Below the pieces are notes generated by a model that did no database searches, was not told the origin of the DNA, and saw only the letters and a list, made by a program, of their open reading frames with translations. Below are positions 14,276 to 22,549 of a stretch of 27,312 nucleotides of DNA, piece after piece. Location of the stretch: positions 1 to 27,312 of the IMG/VR virus record IMGVR_UViG_3300019487_000085; one strand, 5' to 3'. Within the stretch, counting starts at the first letter, position 1. Every line of letters begins with the position of its first letter. Source of the stretch: a virus. Made by a program: the position numbers and the translations under genes.

Positions 14276-14692
14276 ATGGAACACGCCCATGAGTTTTTGA
14301 GTAAGGATGAAATTCTCGGGATGGACGACATTCCCATGGAGGCCGTCACCATCCCTGAATGGAAACACCGCACGGTGCTGGTCTGTGGGCTGACGGCCAC
14401 GGCCAAGAATGCCTATCAGGCCTCACTGGTGACGATGCACGGCAAGACGCGCAAGGTCACGCTCGAGCATGCGACCGCCAAACTCTTGGTCCGCACACTC
14501 GTGGATGCGACGCGACAACCCCTCTTCACGGAGTCGGACATTCTGAAGCTCGGCACGAAGAGTGCCGCGGTCTTGGAGCGGCTCGCGAAAGTGGCGAGCC
14601 GGCTGTCCGGTATGGACGAGGAGGAGAACGAGCAACTGTTAAAAAACTCCGAAGCAGCCCAGAGCGACGATTTGCCTACCGTCTCGCTCTGA
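14276..14692 (+). CDS. Tail assembly chaperone, G-like
   Basis: A 138-residue product read without frameshifting. It lies between the tail tube and tape measure genes, the position of lambda G and its equivalents. It has an acidic N terminus (EFLSKDEILGMDDI), a central core KHRTVLVCGLTATAKNAYQAS and an acidic C terminus (GMDEEENEQL). Near its end the codons read TTA AAA AAC, which holds the heptamer A AAA AAC. The 0-frame stop is at 14690-14692, inside a predicted hairpin. The chaperone coats the tape measure during tail assembly. Confidence 0.85.
   Translation: MEHAHEFLSKDEILGMDDIPMEAVTIPEWKHRTVLVCGLTATAKNAYQASLVTMHGKTRKVTLEHATAKLLVRTLVDATRQPLFTESDILKLGTKSAAVLERLAKVASRLSGMDEEENEQLLKNSEAAQSDDLPTVSL
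14619..14691 (+). promoter_or_regulatory. -1 programmed ribosomal frameshift cassette
   Basis: Three elements are visible. A Shine-Dalgarno-like AGGAGG lies at 14619-14624. The slippery heptamer A AAA AAC lies at 14641-14647, in phase with the G frame. A hairpin lies downstream: CAGAGCG (14660-14666) pairs with CGCTCTG (14685-14691), extended by ACG/CGT with a 2-nt bulge. The spacer between slip site and stem is 12 nt. The arrangement resembles the dnaX-type signal and lambda-type G/GT control. Confidence 0.82.
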
Positions 14693-15009
14693 GTTTGGGG
14701 GAACCGAACCCGGACAGGCTGCTGTCCAGAATGTCGGGCCGACGGTTGGCGGAGTGGCAGGCGTATTGGCAGGTGGAACCGTTCGGCGCGCCGGCTGAGT
14801 TTTGGCGAGCCGGATTGATTGCGAGCCTGATCGCGAATGTCAATCGAGCGAAGAATTCAGACCGCGTGATGAAGCCGGAAGACTATATGCCGAGCAGCAT
14901 GACCGCACAGGAGCAGGAACGGGACGCGCCGGATCTGTCCGAGCGCGTCCTTCGGACGTTTCACGACTTAGCCGAACTGAGCAAGCATGGCCAACAAACT
15001 CGTGCTTGA
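14647..15009 (+). CDS. T-like domain of the G-T frameshift fusion
   Basis: The -1 frame downstream of the slippery site encodes about 120 residues: LRSSPERRFAYRLALSLGEP onward, with MSGRRLAEWQAYWQVEPFG, the characteristic motif of T-like/DUF4035 tail assembly proteins. No ribosome site or start suits independent expression. The expected product is the fusion join(14276..14647,14647..15009), about 244 residues, which would recruit tail tube subunits to the chaperoned tape measure. The frame is also open upstream of the slip site (from 14359), as overlap only. It ends 23 nt into the tape measure gene. Confidence 0.85.
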   Translation, partial: LRSSPERRFAYRLALSLGEPNPDRLLSRMSGRRLAEWQAYWQVEPFGAPAEFWRAGLIASLIANVNRAKNSDRVMKPEDYMPSSMTAQEQERDAPDLSERVLRTFHDLAELSKHGQQTRA

Positions 15010-17107
15010 AGTGGTTGCGGATTCCAACGGGTTTGTCAAAGGACTGAACCAGGCGCAGACGCATCTGGAGAAATTCATGAAGGCCTCGGATGCCGCCGGC
15101 GCGTCAGTGGGTGGGGGCCTCAATCGGGCACTTGATACGTTTCGCAATCTGGCGGGCGGTGGAGCCAATGCCGCCGGCGTGCTGGCCGGCGCCTTCGTCG
15201 CGGCGACGACGGCCGCGTTCGGGATGACGGTCCAAGCCGGGAAAATCGCCGAACAAACCGAGCAGCTCAAACAGAAGACCGGCCTTGCCGCGGTCAGCCT
15301 CGAAGGGATGTCCGTCGCGATGGCCCGGCACGGCCTCGAGTCCGGCAGCATTGCCGTCGCGATGAAGAGTCTGTCGAAAGAACTGGTCGGTGTCTCGCAA
15401 GGCACCCAGAGCAGCATCAAACTCTTTCAGTCCCTCGGGGTCAGCTTGCAGACCGTCGAGAAAGGCACCGGGGCCACACTCCGGGCGATCGCGGATGCCT
15501 TCCAGCAGATGCCAGACGGCGCACAGAAGGCCACGTTTGCCGTGGAACTCTTTGGCAAGTCCGGGCTGGACCTCATCCCCATTCTGAACACAGGCGCGGC
15601 GGGTCTCGATGAGGCGATGAAGAAGTCGGCGGAGTTCGGCTTGATCTTGAGCGACACCGCGAGAGGGGATCTCACGGTGTTCGATGATGCGATGGATGAT
15701 CTCGGTTCGGCGCTGAACGGGTTCGCCATGCAAGTTGGTGTGGCCTTCGCGCCGTCACTCACGGCCCTCGTCACAGCCTTTACCGATGTCATCGTGTTCA
15801 CCAAAAACGTCTTCAACCAGTTTGCCGATGCCGCGTCGACATTGACCATTCGTCTGTCCGCGATGGTCGCCTCAGTGCAGGTCATGGCGAATACGCTGTT
15901 CTCCCTCAAGGCGTTCTCGAAAGCCGCGTGGGAAGAGACGATCAACCACGTCAAGGCAATTGACCAATGGGCGGCGGCGGAAATCACAGGGGTCCAGGCC
16001 GCACGGGAATCCGAGACATCGCTGGCCGCGCTCGCGGGCAAACACTTGGATGCGGCCCAAGCCGCTCAAGTCCATGTGGCCAGTCAAGAGCGATTGGGGC
16101 AACAGATCGTCGCCGCGACGAAGATTCAGCTCGCGCAAGCGGCGGCCGCCGGCAAACAGCAGGAACGAATGGGGGCAGACATCGTCTCAGGGACGCAGAT
16201 CATGCTGAGTCAGGAGGCCGCAGAAGGCGACCGGCAAAAGCGACTGGCGCAAGGGATTATCAGCACGACGCAGATTCAGTTGGAGCAGGATCGTCAACGG
16301 GGAGAGTCACAGGAGCGATTGGGGCGGGATATTGTCGCGTCCACCCAGATCCAGTTGGCGGAGGCGTCGAAAGCGAATGCGTTTTGGCGGGCGCAGTTGG
16401 AGGCGCTCGTGGATAGCAACGCCTTCTCGATCGCGCAGATCACCACCATGTGGAGCGGACAATTGGCGAATGCCATCGTGAATGGTGGGACCTTCGTGAA
16501 AGAAGCCTGGCAGGCGACACAGGTGGCGATCATCCAAGGGGCCATCAATACCACCATCCAATATCTCGCACAGTTGGCGCTGCGGTCTGCGGCGGATAAA
16601 GCGGCCGCGATGGGGAGCGGGGCGGTGTGGATGGGAGCGTCCAAAGTGGCGATGGGGGCGTTTGCCGCCGTGGCTGGCGGGATCAAGACGATGTTTGCCA
16701 CCGTGCTCATGCCCGCGATCATTGCGGTCGGCAAGTTCATCATGGGGGTGTTGACGGCCATCGCGCTCGCGATGAAAAAAACCATTTTCGGGATTCCGTT
16801 AGGGGTGGCCATTCTCGCCGGTGTGGTGGCCATCGGGGCGGCATTAGCCGCATCCGGCGCCATTAAGTTTGCCGATGGTGGGATTGCCACGGGCCCGACG
16901 TTGGGGATGGTCGGAGAAGCGGGATCGAGTGAGGCCGTCATTCCCTTGAACAAACGCGGCGCGGCCTTCATGCAAGAGGCCCTCGGGATGCCGCACGAGG
17001 GATCGGGATCGTTGATCGTGCCCGTCTACCTGGATGGCAGGGAGATTGCCCGCTCAGTGGTAGAAGAGCTGCCGAGCGCATGGCGCAGGGCGGGGTTGCC
17101 CATATGA
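14987..17107 (+). CDS. Tape measure protein
   Basis: A 706-residue tape measure protein that sets tail length. An N-terminal helical part (VEVVADSNGFVKGLNQAQ-like, beginning MANKLVLEVVADSNG) is followed by Ala/Gly-rich segments, a TMP-type core LKQKTGLAAVSLEGMSVAMA with repeated helices, and a set of four 25-residue repeats at about 366-465. Hydrophobic, membrane-type stretches lie at about 540-620 (MFATVLMPAIIAVGKFIMGV, then GVAILAGVVAIGAALAASGA). The conserved ending is FADGGIATGPTLGMVGEAG then EAVIPL, typical of siphophage tape measures. It begins inside the T-like frame. At roughly 1.5 angstrom per residue the tail would be about 100 nm. Confidence 0.93.
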   Translation: MANKLVLEVVADSNGFVKGLNQAQTHLEKFMKASDAAGASVGGGLNRALDTFRNLAGGGANAAGVLAGAFVAATTAAFGMTVQAGKIAEQTEQLKQKTGLAAVSLEGMSVAMARHGLESGSIAVAMKSLSKELVGVSQGTQSSIKLFQSLGVSLQTVEKGTGATLRAIADAFQQMPDGAQKATFAVELFGKSGLDLIPILNTGAAGLDEAMKKSAEFGLILSDTARGDLTVFDDAMDDLGSALNGFAMQVGVAFAPSLTALVTAFTDVIVFTKNVFNQFADAASTLTIRLSAMVASVQVMANTLFSLKAFSKAAWEETINHVKAIDQWAAAEITGVQAARESETSLAALAGKHLDAAQAAQVHVASQERLGQQIVAATKIQLAQAAAAGKQQERMGADIVSGTQIMLSQEAAEGDRQKRLAQGIISTTQIQLEQDRQRGESQERLGRDIVASTQIQLAEASKANAFWRAQLEALVDSNAFSIAQITTMWSGQLANAIVNGGTFVKEAWQATQVAIIQGAINTTIQYLAQLALRSAADKAAAMGSGAVWMGASKVAMGAFAAVAGGIKTMFATVLMPAIIAVGKFIMGVLTAIALAMKKTIFGIPLGVAILAGVVAIGAALAASGAIKFADGGIATGPTLGMVGEAGSSEAVIPLNKRGAAFMQEALGMPHEGSGSLIVPVYLDGREIARSVVEELPSAWRRAGLPI
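16082..16381 (+). repeat. Four 75-bp (25-residue) tandem repeats in the tape measure gene
   Basis: Units start at 16082, 16157, 16232 and 16307. Each encodes a variant of (S/Q/R)Q(E/K)RLG..I(V/I)..T.IQL.Q. followed by a charged or alanine-rich end. The units are diverged in DNA but keep exact 25-residue phasing, consistent with older tandem duplication of a helical segment. Confidence 0.8.
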
Positions 17108-18831
17108 TGATCGCCGGCGCACCGCTTGCCTCGACCTGGCTCGGAGAACTCTTCTCTGATCCAGCGCTGGCGATTGACCACATTGACCGATCGGCGATCA
17201 CGACTGAACTCAACGGGGTGCGTGTGTTTCCCAGAATGAATAGCGTCCAGATCAACGACATCCATGCTCAGCCCGTCACGGCGTCGTTCACGCTCGACAA
17301 TCCAGAAACGGTCCCGGTCGAGGGCGACCGGATTCGCATCTTGTACCATTCGCAGCTGATCTTCTCGGGCGGGATCGACCGCATCCAGAAAACCACGGAG
17401 GCCTTTGTCGTCTTTCGCTATCTCTGTGAATGCCTTGACTGGTCGCAGATTCTCATGCGGCGCATGATCCGGCGCAATTTCTCGAACACGTCAGCGCATG
17501 GCGTCGTCGACGAGATCTTACGGCTTGAGCTCGCGGGGGAGCCGCTGACCATCGGGAAGATCGATCACCATGACGCGTTGCCGTTCGTCGATGTCAAGAA
17601 CGCGCGAGCCTTCGACGTGCTGCGCGCACTCGCTGGGAGCACCGGGCAGACGTTCTATGTGGACTTTGACCTCTCCATTCAAATGCGGAGCCTGACCGTG
17701 CAGGCGGCGCCTCATCTCCTGACAGAAGACGCGGTCGAACTCGCTGGCACGACCGTCAAGACTGATCGCGAGGGGTATCGCAACGTACAGCAGATCGTGA
17801 TCGTCGGGACGCCTCCGAATGATGCCGAAGAGCCACAGACGCTCTTTGTTGAGCGCACGAATCCTGAGCAGATTGCCGAGCGTGCGGCGATTGAAGGCGG
17901 CACCGGCCGGTATGAGGACTACGAGGAGATCACCCACCCAGCGAGCAATCTGCTTGTCGATCTCGACGCGCTCGGCATTGGCTATGCGAACCTGCGGCTG
18001 TCGACCTCCGGCTTCTTTCGGCAAACGATTGGCTGCGTCGTGCGTCGCTATGGCTTTCGGGCCGGGCAGCTCGCGACGGTCACGCTGCCGACGTTCGGGA
18101 TCTCGGGGACGTATTTCATTCAGCGCGTGAGCACTCGAGAGCAAGCCGGCAATCGGTTGATCCACACGCTGGAGATCACGACGTCGAGCATCCAGCAACG
18201 CGCCTTTGAGTCCTGGCTCGAGATCTTGCAACAAGGCAAGATCGTCGTGCAGGGCTTGTTTGCGCTCGTGCACTCGTCGGCCGTGTTCACGACGCCCGGC
18301 GCGCACGTCTGGACTGTCCCGGACGGTATCACGATGGTGACCTTCACTGTGAAGGGTGCGAGCGCCGGCGGCGCCGGCGGCGCCATCTGGTGGTTGATGG
18401 GCGGCCAGGCGCAATGCGGGAAAGCGCAGGGTGCGGGCGGCGGAAAAGGCGGCAATGGCGGCCGATGCGTCGTCAATGTGATTGTGCAGCCAGGGCAGGA
18501 GTTCGACCTGTTCATCGGGTCGCGTGGCACGTTCGGCACCGGCGGCCACGTCGGCTGCTTCGCGACGCCGCCACCGACGCCCGGCACACCGGCGACGAGC
18601 ACGACCGTCTTTCGTGACACCGACTTGATCGCAGAGGCGTCTGGTGGAGGCGGTGGGAAGGTCACGTCCAAATTCCTGTCAGCCGGCGCGCCCGGATCTC
18701 CGGGCGCTGGGACTGGCGGCATTGTCACGCCAGGCGGCGGGAAAATCGGCGGCGCCGGCGGCGGCGTGTCGTCGTCGATCGGACTGAATGGAGCGAACGG
18801 CGATCACGGAGAGATTCTGATTGAATGGTGA
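17104..18831 (+). CDS. Tail tip/hub protein with C-terminal glycine-rich domain
   Basis: A 575-residue protein. The N-terminal 400 residues look like a baseplate hub or distal tail protein: a beta-rich opening with VQINDIHAQPVTASFTLDNP, RIRILYHSQLIFSGGIDRIQ, then a hub-like central part with ARAFDVLRALAGSTGQTFYV and FFRQTIGCVVRRYGFRAGQL. From about residue 400 a glycine-rich domain begins (HVWTVPDGITMVTFTVKGAS), continuing with GGGKGGNGG, VIVQPGQEFDLFIGSRG and many GG/GGG runs. This matches phage Gly-rich tail-fibre domains that present receptor-binding loops. ATG 17104 is chosen for the ATGA overlap with the tape measure stop; in-frame ATG 17080 is the alternative. Confidence 0.8.
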   Translation: MMIAGAPLASTWLGELFSDPALAIDHIDRSAITTELNGVRVFPRMNSVQINDIHAQPVTASFTLDNPETVPVEGDRIRILYHSQLIFSGGIDRIQKTTEAFVVFRYLCECLDWSQILMRRMIRRNFSNTSAHGVVDEILRLELAGEPLTIGKIDHHDALPFVDVKNARAFDVLRALAGSTGQTFYVDFDLSIQMRSLTVQAAPHLLTEDAVELAGTTVKTDREGYRNVQQIVIVGTPPNDAEEPQTLFVERTNPEQIAERAAIEGGTGRYEDYEEITHPASNLLVDLDALGIGYANLRLSTSGFFRQTIGCVVRRYGFRAGQLATVTLPTFGISGTYFIQRVSTREQAGNRLIHTLEITTSSIQQRAFESWLEILQQGKIVVQGLFALVHSSAVFTTPGAHVWTVPDGITMVTFTVKGASAGGAGGAIWWLMGGQAQCGKAQGAGGGKGGNGGRCVVNVIVQPGQEFDLFIGSRGTFGTGGHVGCFATPPPTPGTPATSTTVFRDTDLIAEASGGGGGKVTSKFLSAGAPGSPGAGTGGIVTPGGGKIGGAGGGVSSSIGLNGANGDHGEILIEW

Positions 18832-18840
18832 GGTGACGCG

Positions 18841-20409
18841 GTGCAGACCACTCCAGTAACCAACTTTGCGGTCGGGACCGTCACGGCTCCCGGGTATAAC
18901 GCGAGCGATACCAGTATTGTCTTGGTCACTGGGCACGGCTCGCGCTTTCCGTCAACGTTTCCCTATCCACTGATTTGGTGGAATGCGACGGACTTCGCCA
19001 GTCCAGCCGATGATCCGAATCGAGAGATCGTGCTCGTGGTCGGGCGCAGCGGCGATACCTTGACCGTCACCCGAGGGCAAGAAGGGATCAGTGCGACGAC
19101 CAAGAACACCGCGAACAAAACGTATCGGATGTTTCTCGGCATCACGAAGAACATGTGGGACGGGCTGCAATCCCGCGCCTTCACGCAGTCGTTTCGAGGA
19201 GTGTTCCTACAGTCACACCCCGATAGCGATAAGCGGCTCTCGCAGGTGCGCCTGATCAGTGCAGAGGCGATTGTGATGAACGACGGCGAAGAAGTCCGTG
19301 ACTGGCTGGGGCATGTCACGGTGCCGTTTAACTTCGCCACGGCGAACGGCGTCGGCGGCCTGGATACGGGCTCTGAGCAACCGTCGACGTGGTACAAGAT
19401 CTTCGCCCTGTGGAACGGCGTCAATGGCGCCGGCGTGAGAGCCCTCATGGCCCAACGCGCGAAGACCTTGGCGCTCGGGACGGAATATACGACCGGCGAA
19501 GATGCGAGCCAGGGCCTCCGTTCGGCGGTCGATAATTCGACCGTGCGGATCGGGCAGCTCTTTCAGTCGAGCGTCGCGGGCAAGCTCGTCATGGCCGATG
19601 TAAAGCTGGTCCGCACTGGCTCACCCACCGGCAACCTGTGGTTCACGATTGAGACCAACAACGCGGGCGTGCCGAGCAACACCATCCAAGCGACGTCGGA
19701 CTTGATCGACGTGAGCCGCATTCCGACCACTGCGACGGTCGTGCGGATCGGCTTCCGCGTGCCGCCGACGATTCTGGCCGACTTTAATCTCCATGTCGTC
19801 GCGCATGGCGACTATGCGGTCAGCGCGTCGAACTTCATCTCCTGGCGCATGGACGGCTCCGCCGCGTCGTACAGCTTGGGCCATAAGTCGCTCTACGATT
19901 CCGACACAGGCACGTGGACGCAAGACACCGACGACGATATGTATTTTCGGATCTACGTGGCCACCAACGATGCCGCGCTCGTCGTGCCGGGTGGCTACCG
20001 ATACGCACACATCGGGTGGGCGTACAACGATGGGAGTAGCAATCTCCGGCAGTTCGTTCAAGCCGATCGCCATTGGCAACTCGCGAATCTCGGAGAGGGG
20101 CAAATCGTCAATGAGCTCACGGCGGCGATCACGCTCGTGGACTTGCGCGACTGGCTCCCACCGCTCGATATGATCGTAGCGGAGTTCGGTTTGACGGCGA
20201 CCGGTGCGGCGGCGGCGGTGGCGGCGATCGGAGACGTGAAGTGCACGGATCTTTCCAACGTGTCGCCAGCGGGCGCACAGGCGCTCTTGCGTGCTGGTGG
20301 TGCTGCCGAGATCCCGGAATCCAGCCAGCATGTGACGCTCTCATTCAGCGCCCTGATGATTGACTCGTCGGCTGGCGCAGACCTGTATCTCCGGTCATTC
20401 AATTTCTAG
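18841..20409 (+). CDS. Tail fibre-like structural protein, 522 aa
   Basis: A 522-residue beta-rich protein starting at GTG 18841, 9 nt after the hub gene. The N terminus holds TLTVTRGQEGISATTK at about 75-90, a motif seen at the start of many phage tail and neck-appendage proteins. It then has repeated strand-rich segments, including a jelly-roll-like region with LWFTIETNNAGVPSNTIQAT and DMYFRIYVATNDAALVVPGG. No enzymatic motif is seen. Its place after the hub suggests a tail-tip or side-fibre component, possibly with carbohydrate-binding modules. Confidence 0.65.
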   Translation: MQTTPVTNFAVGTVTAPGYNASDTSIVLVTGHGSRFPSTFPYPLIWWNATDFASPADDPNREIVLVVGRSGDTLTVTRGQEGISATTKNTANKTYRMFLGITKNMWDGLQSRAFTQSFRGVFLQSHPDSDKRLSQVRLISAEAIVMNDGEEVRDWLGHVTVPFNFATANGVGGLDTGSEQPSTWYKIFALWNGVNGAGVRALMAQRAKTLALGTEYTTGEDASQGLRSAVDNSTVRIGQLFQSSVAGKLVMADVKLVRTGSPTGNLWFTIETNNAGVPSNTIQATSDLIDVSRIPTTATVVRIGFRVPPTILADFNLHVVAHGDYAVSASNFISWRMDGSAASYSLGHKSLYDSDTGTWTQDTDDDMYFRIYVATNDAALVVPGGYRYAHIGWAYNDGSSNLRQFVQADRHWQLANLGEGQIVNELTAAITLVDLRDWLPPLDMIVAEFGLTATGAAAAVAAIGDVKCTDLSNVSPAGAQALLRAGGAAEIPESSQHVTLSFSALMIDSSAGADLYLRSFNF

Positions 20410-20432
20410 GACGCCATGGTGCGAGGACTCGG

Positions 20433-20882
20433 ATGAGCGAGACGACGAGGACGAAGGAATGGATTCGCCATGGTGAGTGCAATCAGTGCGGGGACTGTTG
20501 TCGACAGGCCACCAATTGTCTCTCCCTGCTGGTCCCGATCGGCGATGAAGCGTACGGCCGGGTTCGGTATGGCGCGCCGCATCCGCAGTTTCGTGGGAAC
20601 GATGGCGCTCGCGTCTTCCACGTGCGAGGGCCAGTGCTCTTGCCCTGTCCGAAGCTCGCCGGCGATCGCTGTTCCATCCATGAGACCAAACCACAATACT
20701 GCATCGACAATCCGTCAACGCCCGAGGACATCGAAGGGACGCGCTGTTCCTACTGGTTTGTGCATCGTGACACTGGTGAGGTGCGCGACGCCGGACACGT
20801 CGCGACAGCAGCGAGCGTGAGAACACTGTCAGCAACAGAGGAGGGTGCGTATGCGACTCAAACGACATTACCGCAGAGATGA
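20433..20882 (+). CDS. YkgJ-family cysteine-cluster protein
   Basis: A 149-residue protein with the CxxCxxCC signature at residues 16-23 (CNQCGDCC) and the companion PCPKLAGDRCSIHETKPQYC at about 71-90. Together they define the YkgJ/UPF0153-type zinc- or iron-binding cluster family. The biochemical role of the family is not established. It is unusual between tail-fibre genes and may be a moron. Its 3' end overlaps the next gene by 32 nt; the last 15 or so residues are low in conserved features. Confidence 0.85.
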   Translation: MSETTRTKEWIRHGECNQCGDCCRQATNCLSLLVPIGDEAYGRVRYGAPHPQFRGNDGARVFHVRGPVLLPCPKLAGDRCSIHETKPQYCIDNPSTPEDIEGTRCSYWFVHRDTGEVRDAGHVATAASVRTLSATEEGAYATQTTLPQR

Positions 20883-21294
20883 GCGCGGTGAACCGGGGGC
20901 AGACGGCCGGCATCCCTTGGTGCTCGATGCCGAGACCGGTCGACCGACGCTCGCCCATATCGAGATCCAGCATACCGGGACGAAGAGAACGCAGCATTTC
21001 TCGGCGGATCTGGTTGCAGCCGCATTGCTTGAAGGGTGGATGACCATCAAGGACAGGACGCTCATGCTCCATGCAGAGCCTGACGCTCTCGTCTATACGA
21101 TTCTTCGGGTTCCGGGACAGTATCCCTCACAGACCCCCGGTGCCGGGTATGAGGTGATCCACTTCTATGAGTGCCTCCTCGATCAGACGCAGCACCAGAC
21201 CTATTGCGCGAAGACCGAACAGCAACGGAAAGAGGATCTGTATCTCGCGATGGGCCTCACGCCCAGACGGAAGGGGGTGGCCCGTGGCGAATGA
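20851..21294 (+). CDS. Hypothetical protein, 147 aa
   Basis: A 147-residue protein starting MRLKRHYRRDERGEPG, with a basic N terminus and a mixed alpha/beta body (LAHIEIQHTG, FSADLVAAALLEGWMTIKD, DALVYTILRVPGQYP, YEVIHFYECLLD). ATG 20851 is chosen over GTG 20845 because GAGGAGG lies at ideal spacing before it. The gene begins inside the YkgJ gene and ends 11 nt into the next. Family not recognised; position suggests a tail-associated or accessory protein. Confidence 0.65.
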   Translation: MRLKRHYRRDERGEPGADGRHPLVLDAETGRPTLAHIEIQHTGTKRTQHFSADLVAAALLEGWMTIKDRTLMLHAEPDALVYTILRVPGQYPSQTPGAGYEVIHFYECLLDQTQHQTYCAKTEQQRKEDLYLAMGLTPRRKGVARGE

Positions 21295-21757
21295 AGTGTT
21301 CAACATTGCAAAAGGCCGGGTGGCTGAGCTCTATAACCGGGTCGATGCGAATGACCCGGCGAACAGCGCCATCATCATCATGGTGCTCGCGACGTCGGGG
21401 TTGGAGTCGGATGCGGTCCTCCGAGACAAAGATGACTTTGCCGCATTGGTGTCAGGGACCACAAACGAAGTCACCAACACGAACTATGCACGGAAGGCCC
21501 TGACCGATTCCGACATCGTCGCCTTTTCGCCGGATGACACGAATGACCGGGTCGATCTGGATATTCCTGACCAGACGTGGACGGGAGTGGCGGCCGGCGA
21601 TGGCTGGAGCAAGTTCGTGACCGGCTTCGATCCGGATACGACTGGAGGAACTGATTCCGCGATCGTGCCGATGACGCACCATGATTTCGTCGTCACGCCG
21701 GACGGGTCCGACATCACGGCCCAGATTGCCGCGGCCGGATTCTACCGGGCGAGCTAA
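21284..21757 (+). CDS. Phage hypothetical protein, 157 aa
   Basis: A 157-residue protein beginning VANEVFNIAKGRVAELYNRV, followed by AIIIMVLATSGLESDAVLRD, YARKALTDSD and a beta-rich C-terminal half with DQTWTGVAAGDGWSKFVTGF and DSAIVPMTHHDFVVTPDGSD. This layout recurs in siphophage tail-fibre regions as a small structural protein, in my recollection without assigned function. The GTG start at 21284 has AAGGGGGTGG before it; longer in-frame starts run through the previous gene. Confidence 0.7.
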   Translation: MANEVFNIAKGRVAELYNRVDANDPANSAIIIMVLATSGLESDAVLRDKDDFAALVSGTTNEVTNTNYARKALTDSDIVAFSPDDTNDRVDLDIPDQTWTGVAAGDGWSKFVTGFDPDTTGGTDSAIVPMTHHDFVVTPDGSDITAQIAAAGFYRAS

Positions 21758-21766
21758 GGAGTCATC

Positions 21767-22483
21767 ATGATGACACACGCGACTGGATGTTTCGCGCGCC
21801 CGCTGCTGATGAGTTTGCTCTGCTGGTGTGTGCTGATGGGGGTCGCGCTGGCTGAGCCTGCCACGCTCACCTGGACGGCGAATACTGAGGCCGACCTGGC
21901 TGGCTACAAGGTGTACCAGTCCGATACGGCGGGGGCCTACGGCGCTGCGCTCGCGACGCTGGGCAAGGTCACGACCTGGTCCACGACGCTGGTTCCGTTC
22001 GTGGGCAGGGATCGCCGCGTCTACTTCACCATTACGGCGTTTGACACGTCGGGGAACGAGAGCGCGAAATCGCTCGAAGTGAGTAAGCTTGTCCCCATGA
22101 TCGTGGCCTTCAAATCCGTGACCGACACAGCGGGCGTCAAGTGGCATCTCGTGAATGCCGCCGCACCATACAAAATCTATCGGAACGACACGGTAGTCAC
22201 CGGGATGGCCGTGGATCTCCGCATACGAAACGGGATTGTGGAGGTGCTCGGGACGGAAACGACGGCACGCAATTGGTACAAGTGGACCGGGACGGCCTGG
22301 ACCCTCTCGATCACCGAAGATACGACGCCGCCGGCCGTGCCGAAGGGCTTGGTCGTCGCGAGTGCGACGCCGGACGCCGTGGTGATTATCGCGAGCGTAG
22401 CGGATTGTCCGCGCGTCCTGACCTCCACGACAGGGTCGAGCGGGGGCGTGAATCGACGGACGGTCCGGTGCGTGCTGAAGTAA
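21767..22483 (+). CDS. Secreted protein with fibronectin type III domain
   Basis: A 238-residue protein. Residues 1-29 form a classic signal peptide: a short basic n-region, a hydrophobic core LLMSLLCWCVLMGVALA, and a likely cut after ALA before EPATL. An FN3-like domain follows at about 32-108 (LTWTANTEADLAGYKVYQSD, then YFTITAFDTSGNES). A WYKWTGTAWTLS motif near 177-188 and a Thr/Pro-rich C terminus with a Cys pair (DCPRVL...RRTVRCVLK) complete it. Phage fibre proteins are not normally exported through Sec, so this product may act on the host surface rather than in the virion. AAGGAG precedes the start. Confidence 0.8.
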   Translation: MMTHATGCFARPLLMSLLCWCVLMGVALAEPATLTWTANTEADLAGYKVYQSDTAGAYGAALATLGKVTTWSTTLVPFVGRDRRVYFTITAFDTSGNESAKSLEVSKLVPMIVAFKSVTDTAGVKWHLVNAAAPYKIYRNDTVVTGMAVDLRIRNGIVEVLGTETTARNWYKWTGTAWTLSITEDTTPPAVPKGLVVASATPDAVVIIASVADCPRVLTSTTGSSGGVNRRTVRCVLK

Positions 22484-22549
22484 GTGTTTTCGCGATCCTG
22501 ACTCTCTCACGTTCGTTCAGGGGTGGTGGTGCAACGAGAGGAAGACGCT

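Noticed and set aside
14359-14646. Independent gene for the T-like frame starting at 14359
   Set aside because: No ribosome site, and the sequence before the slip site is a low-quality shadow of the G-like gene; the -1 frameshift explains the T-like domain better.
17518-18549. Long minus-strand frame opposite the hub gene
   Set aside because: Composition is Ala/Arg/Asp-rich shadow sequence, and the + strand reading has coherent hub and Gly-rich domains.
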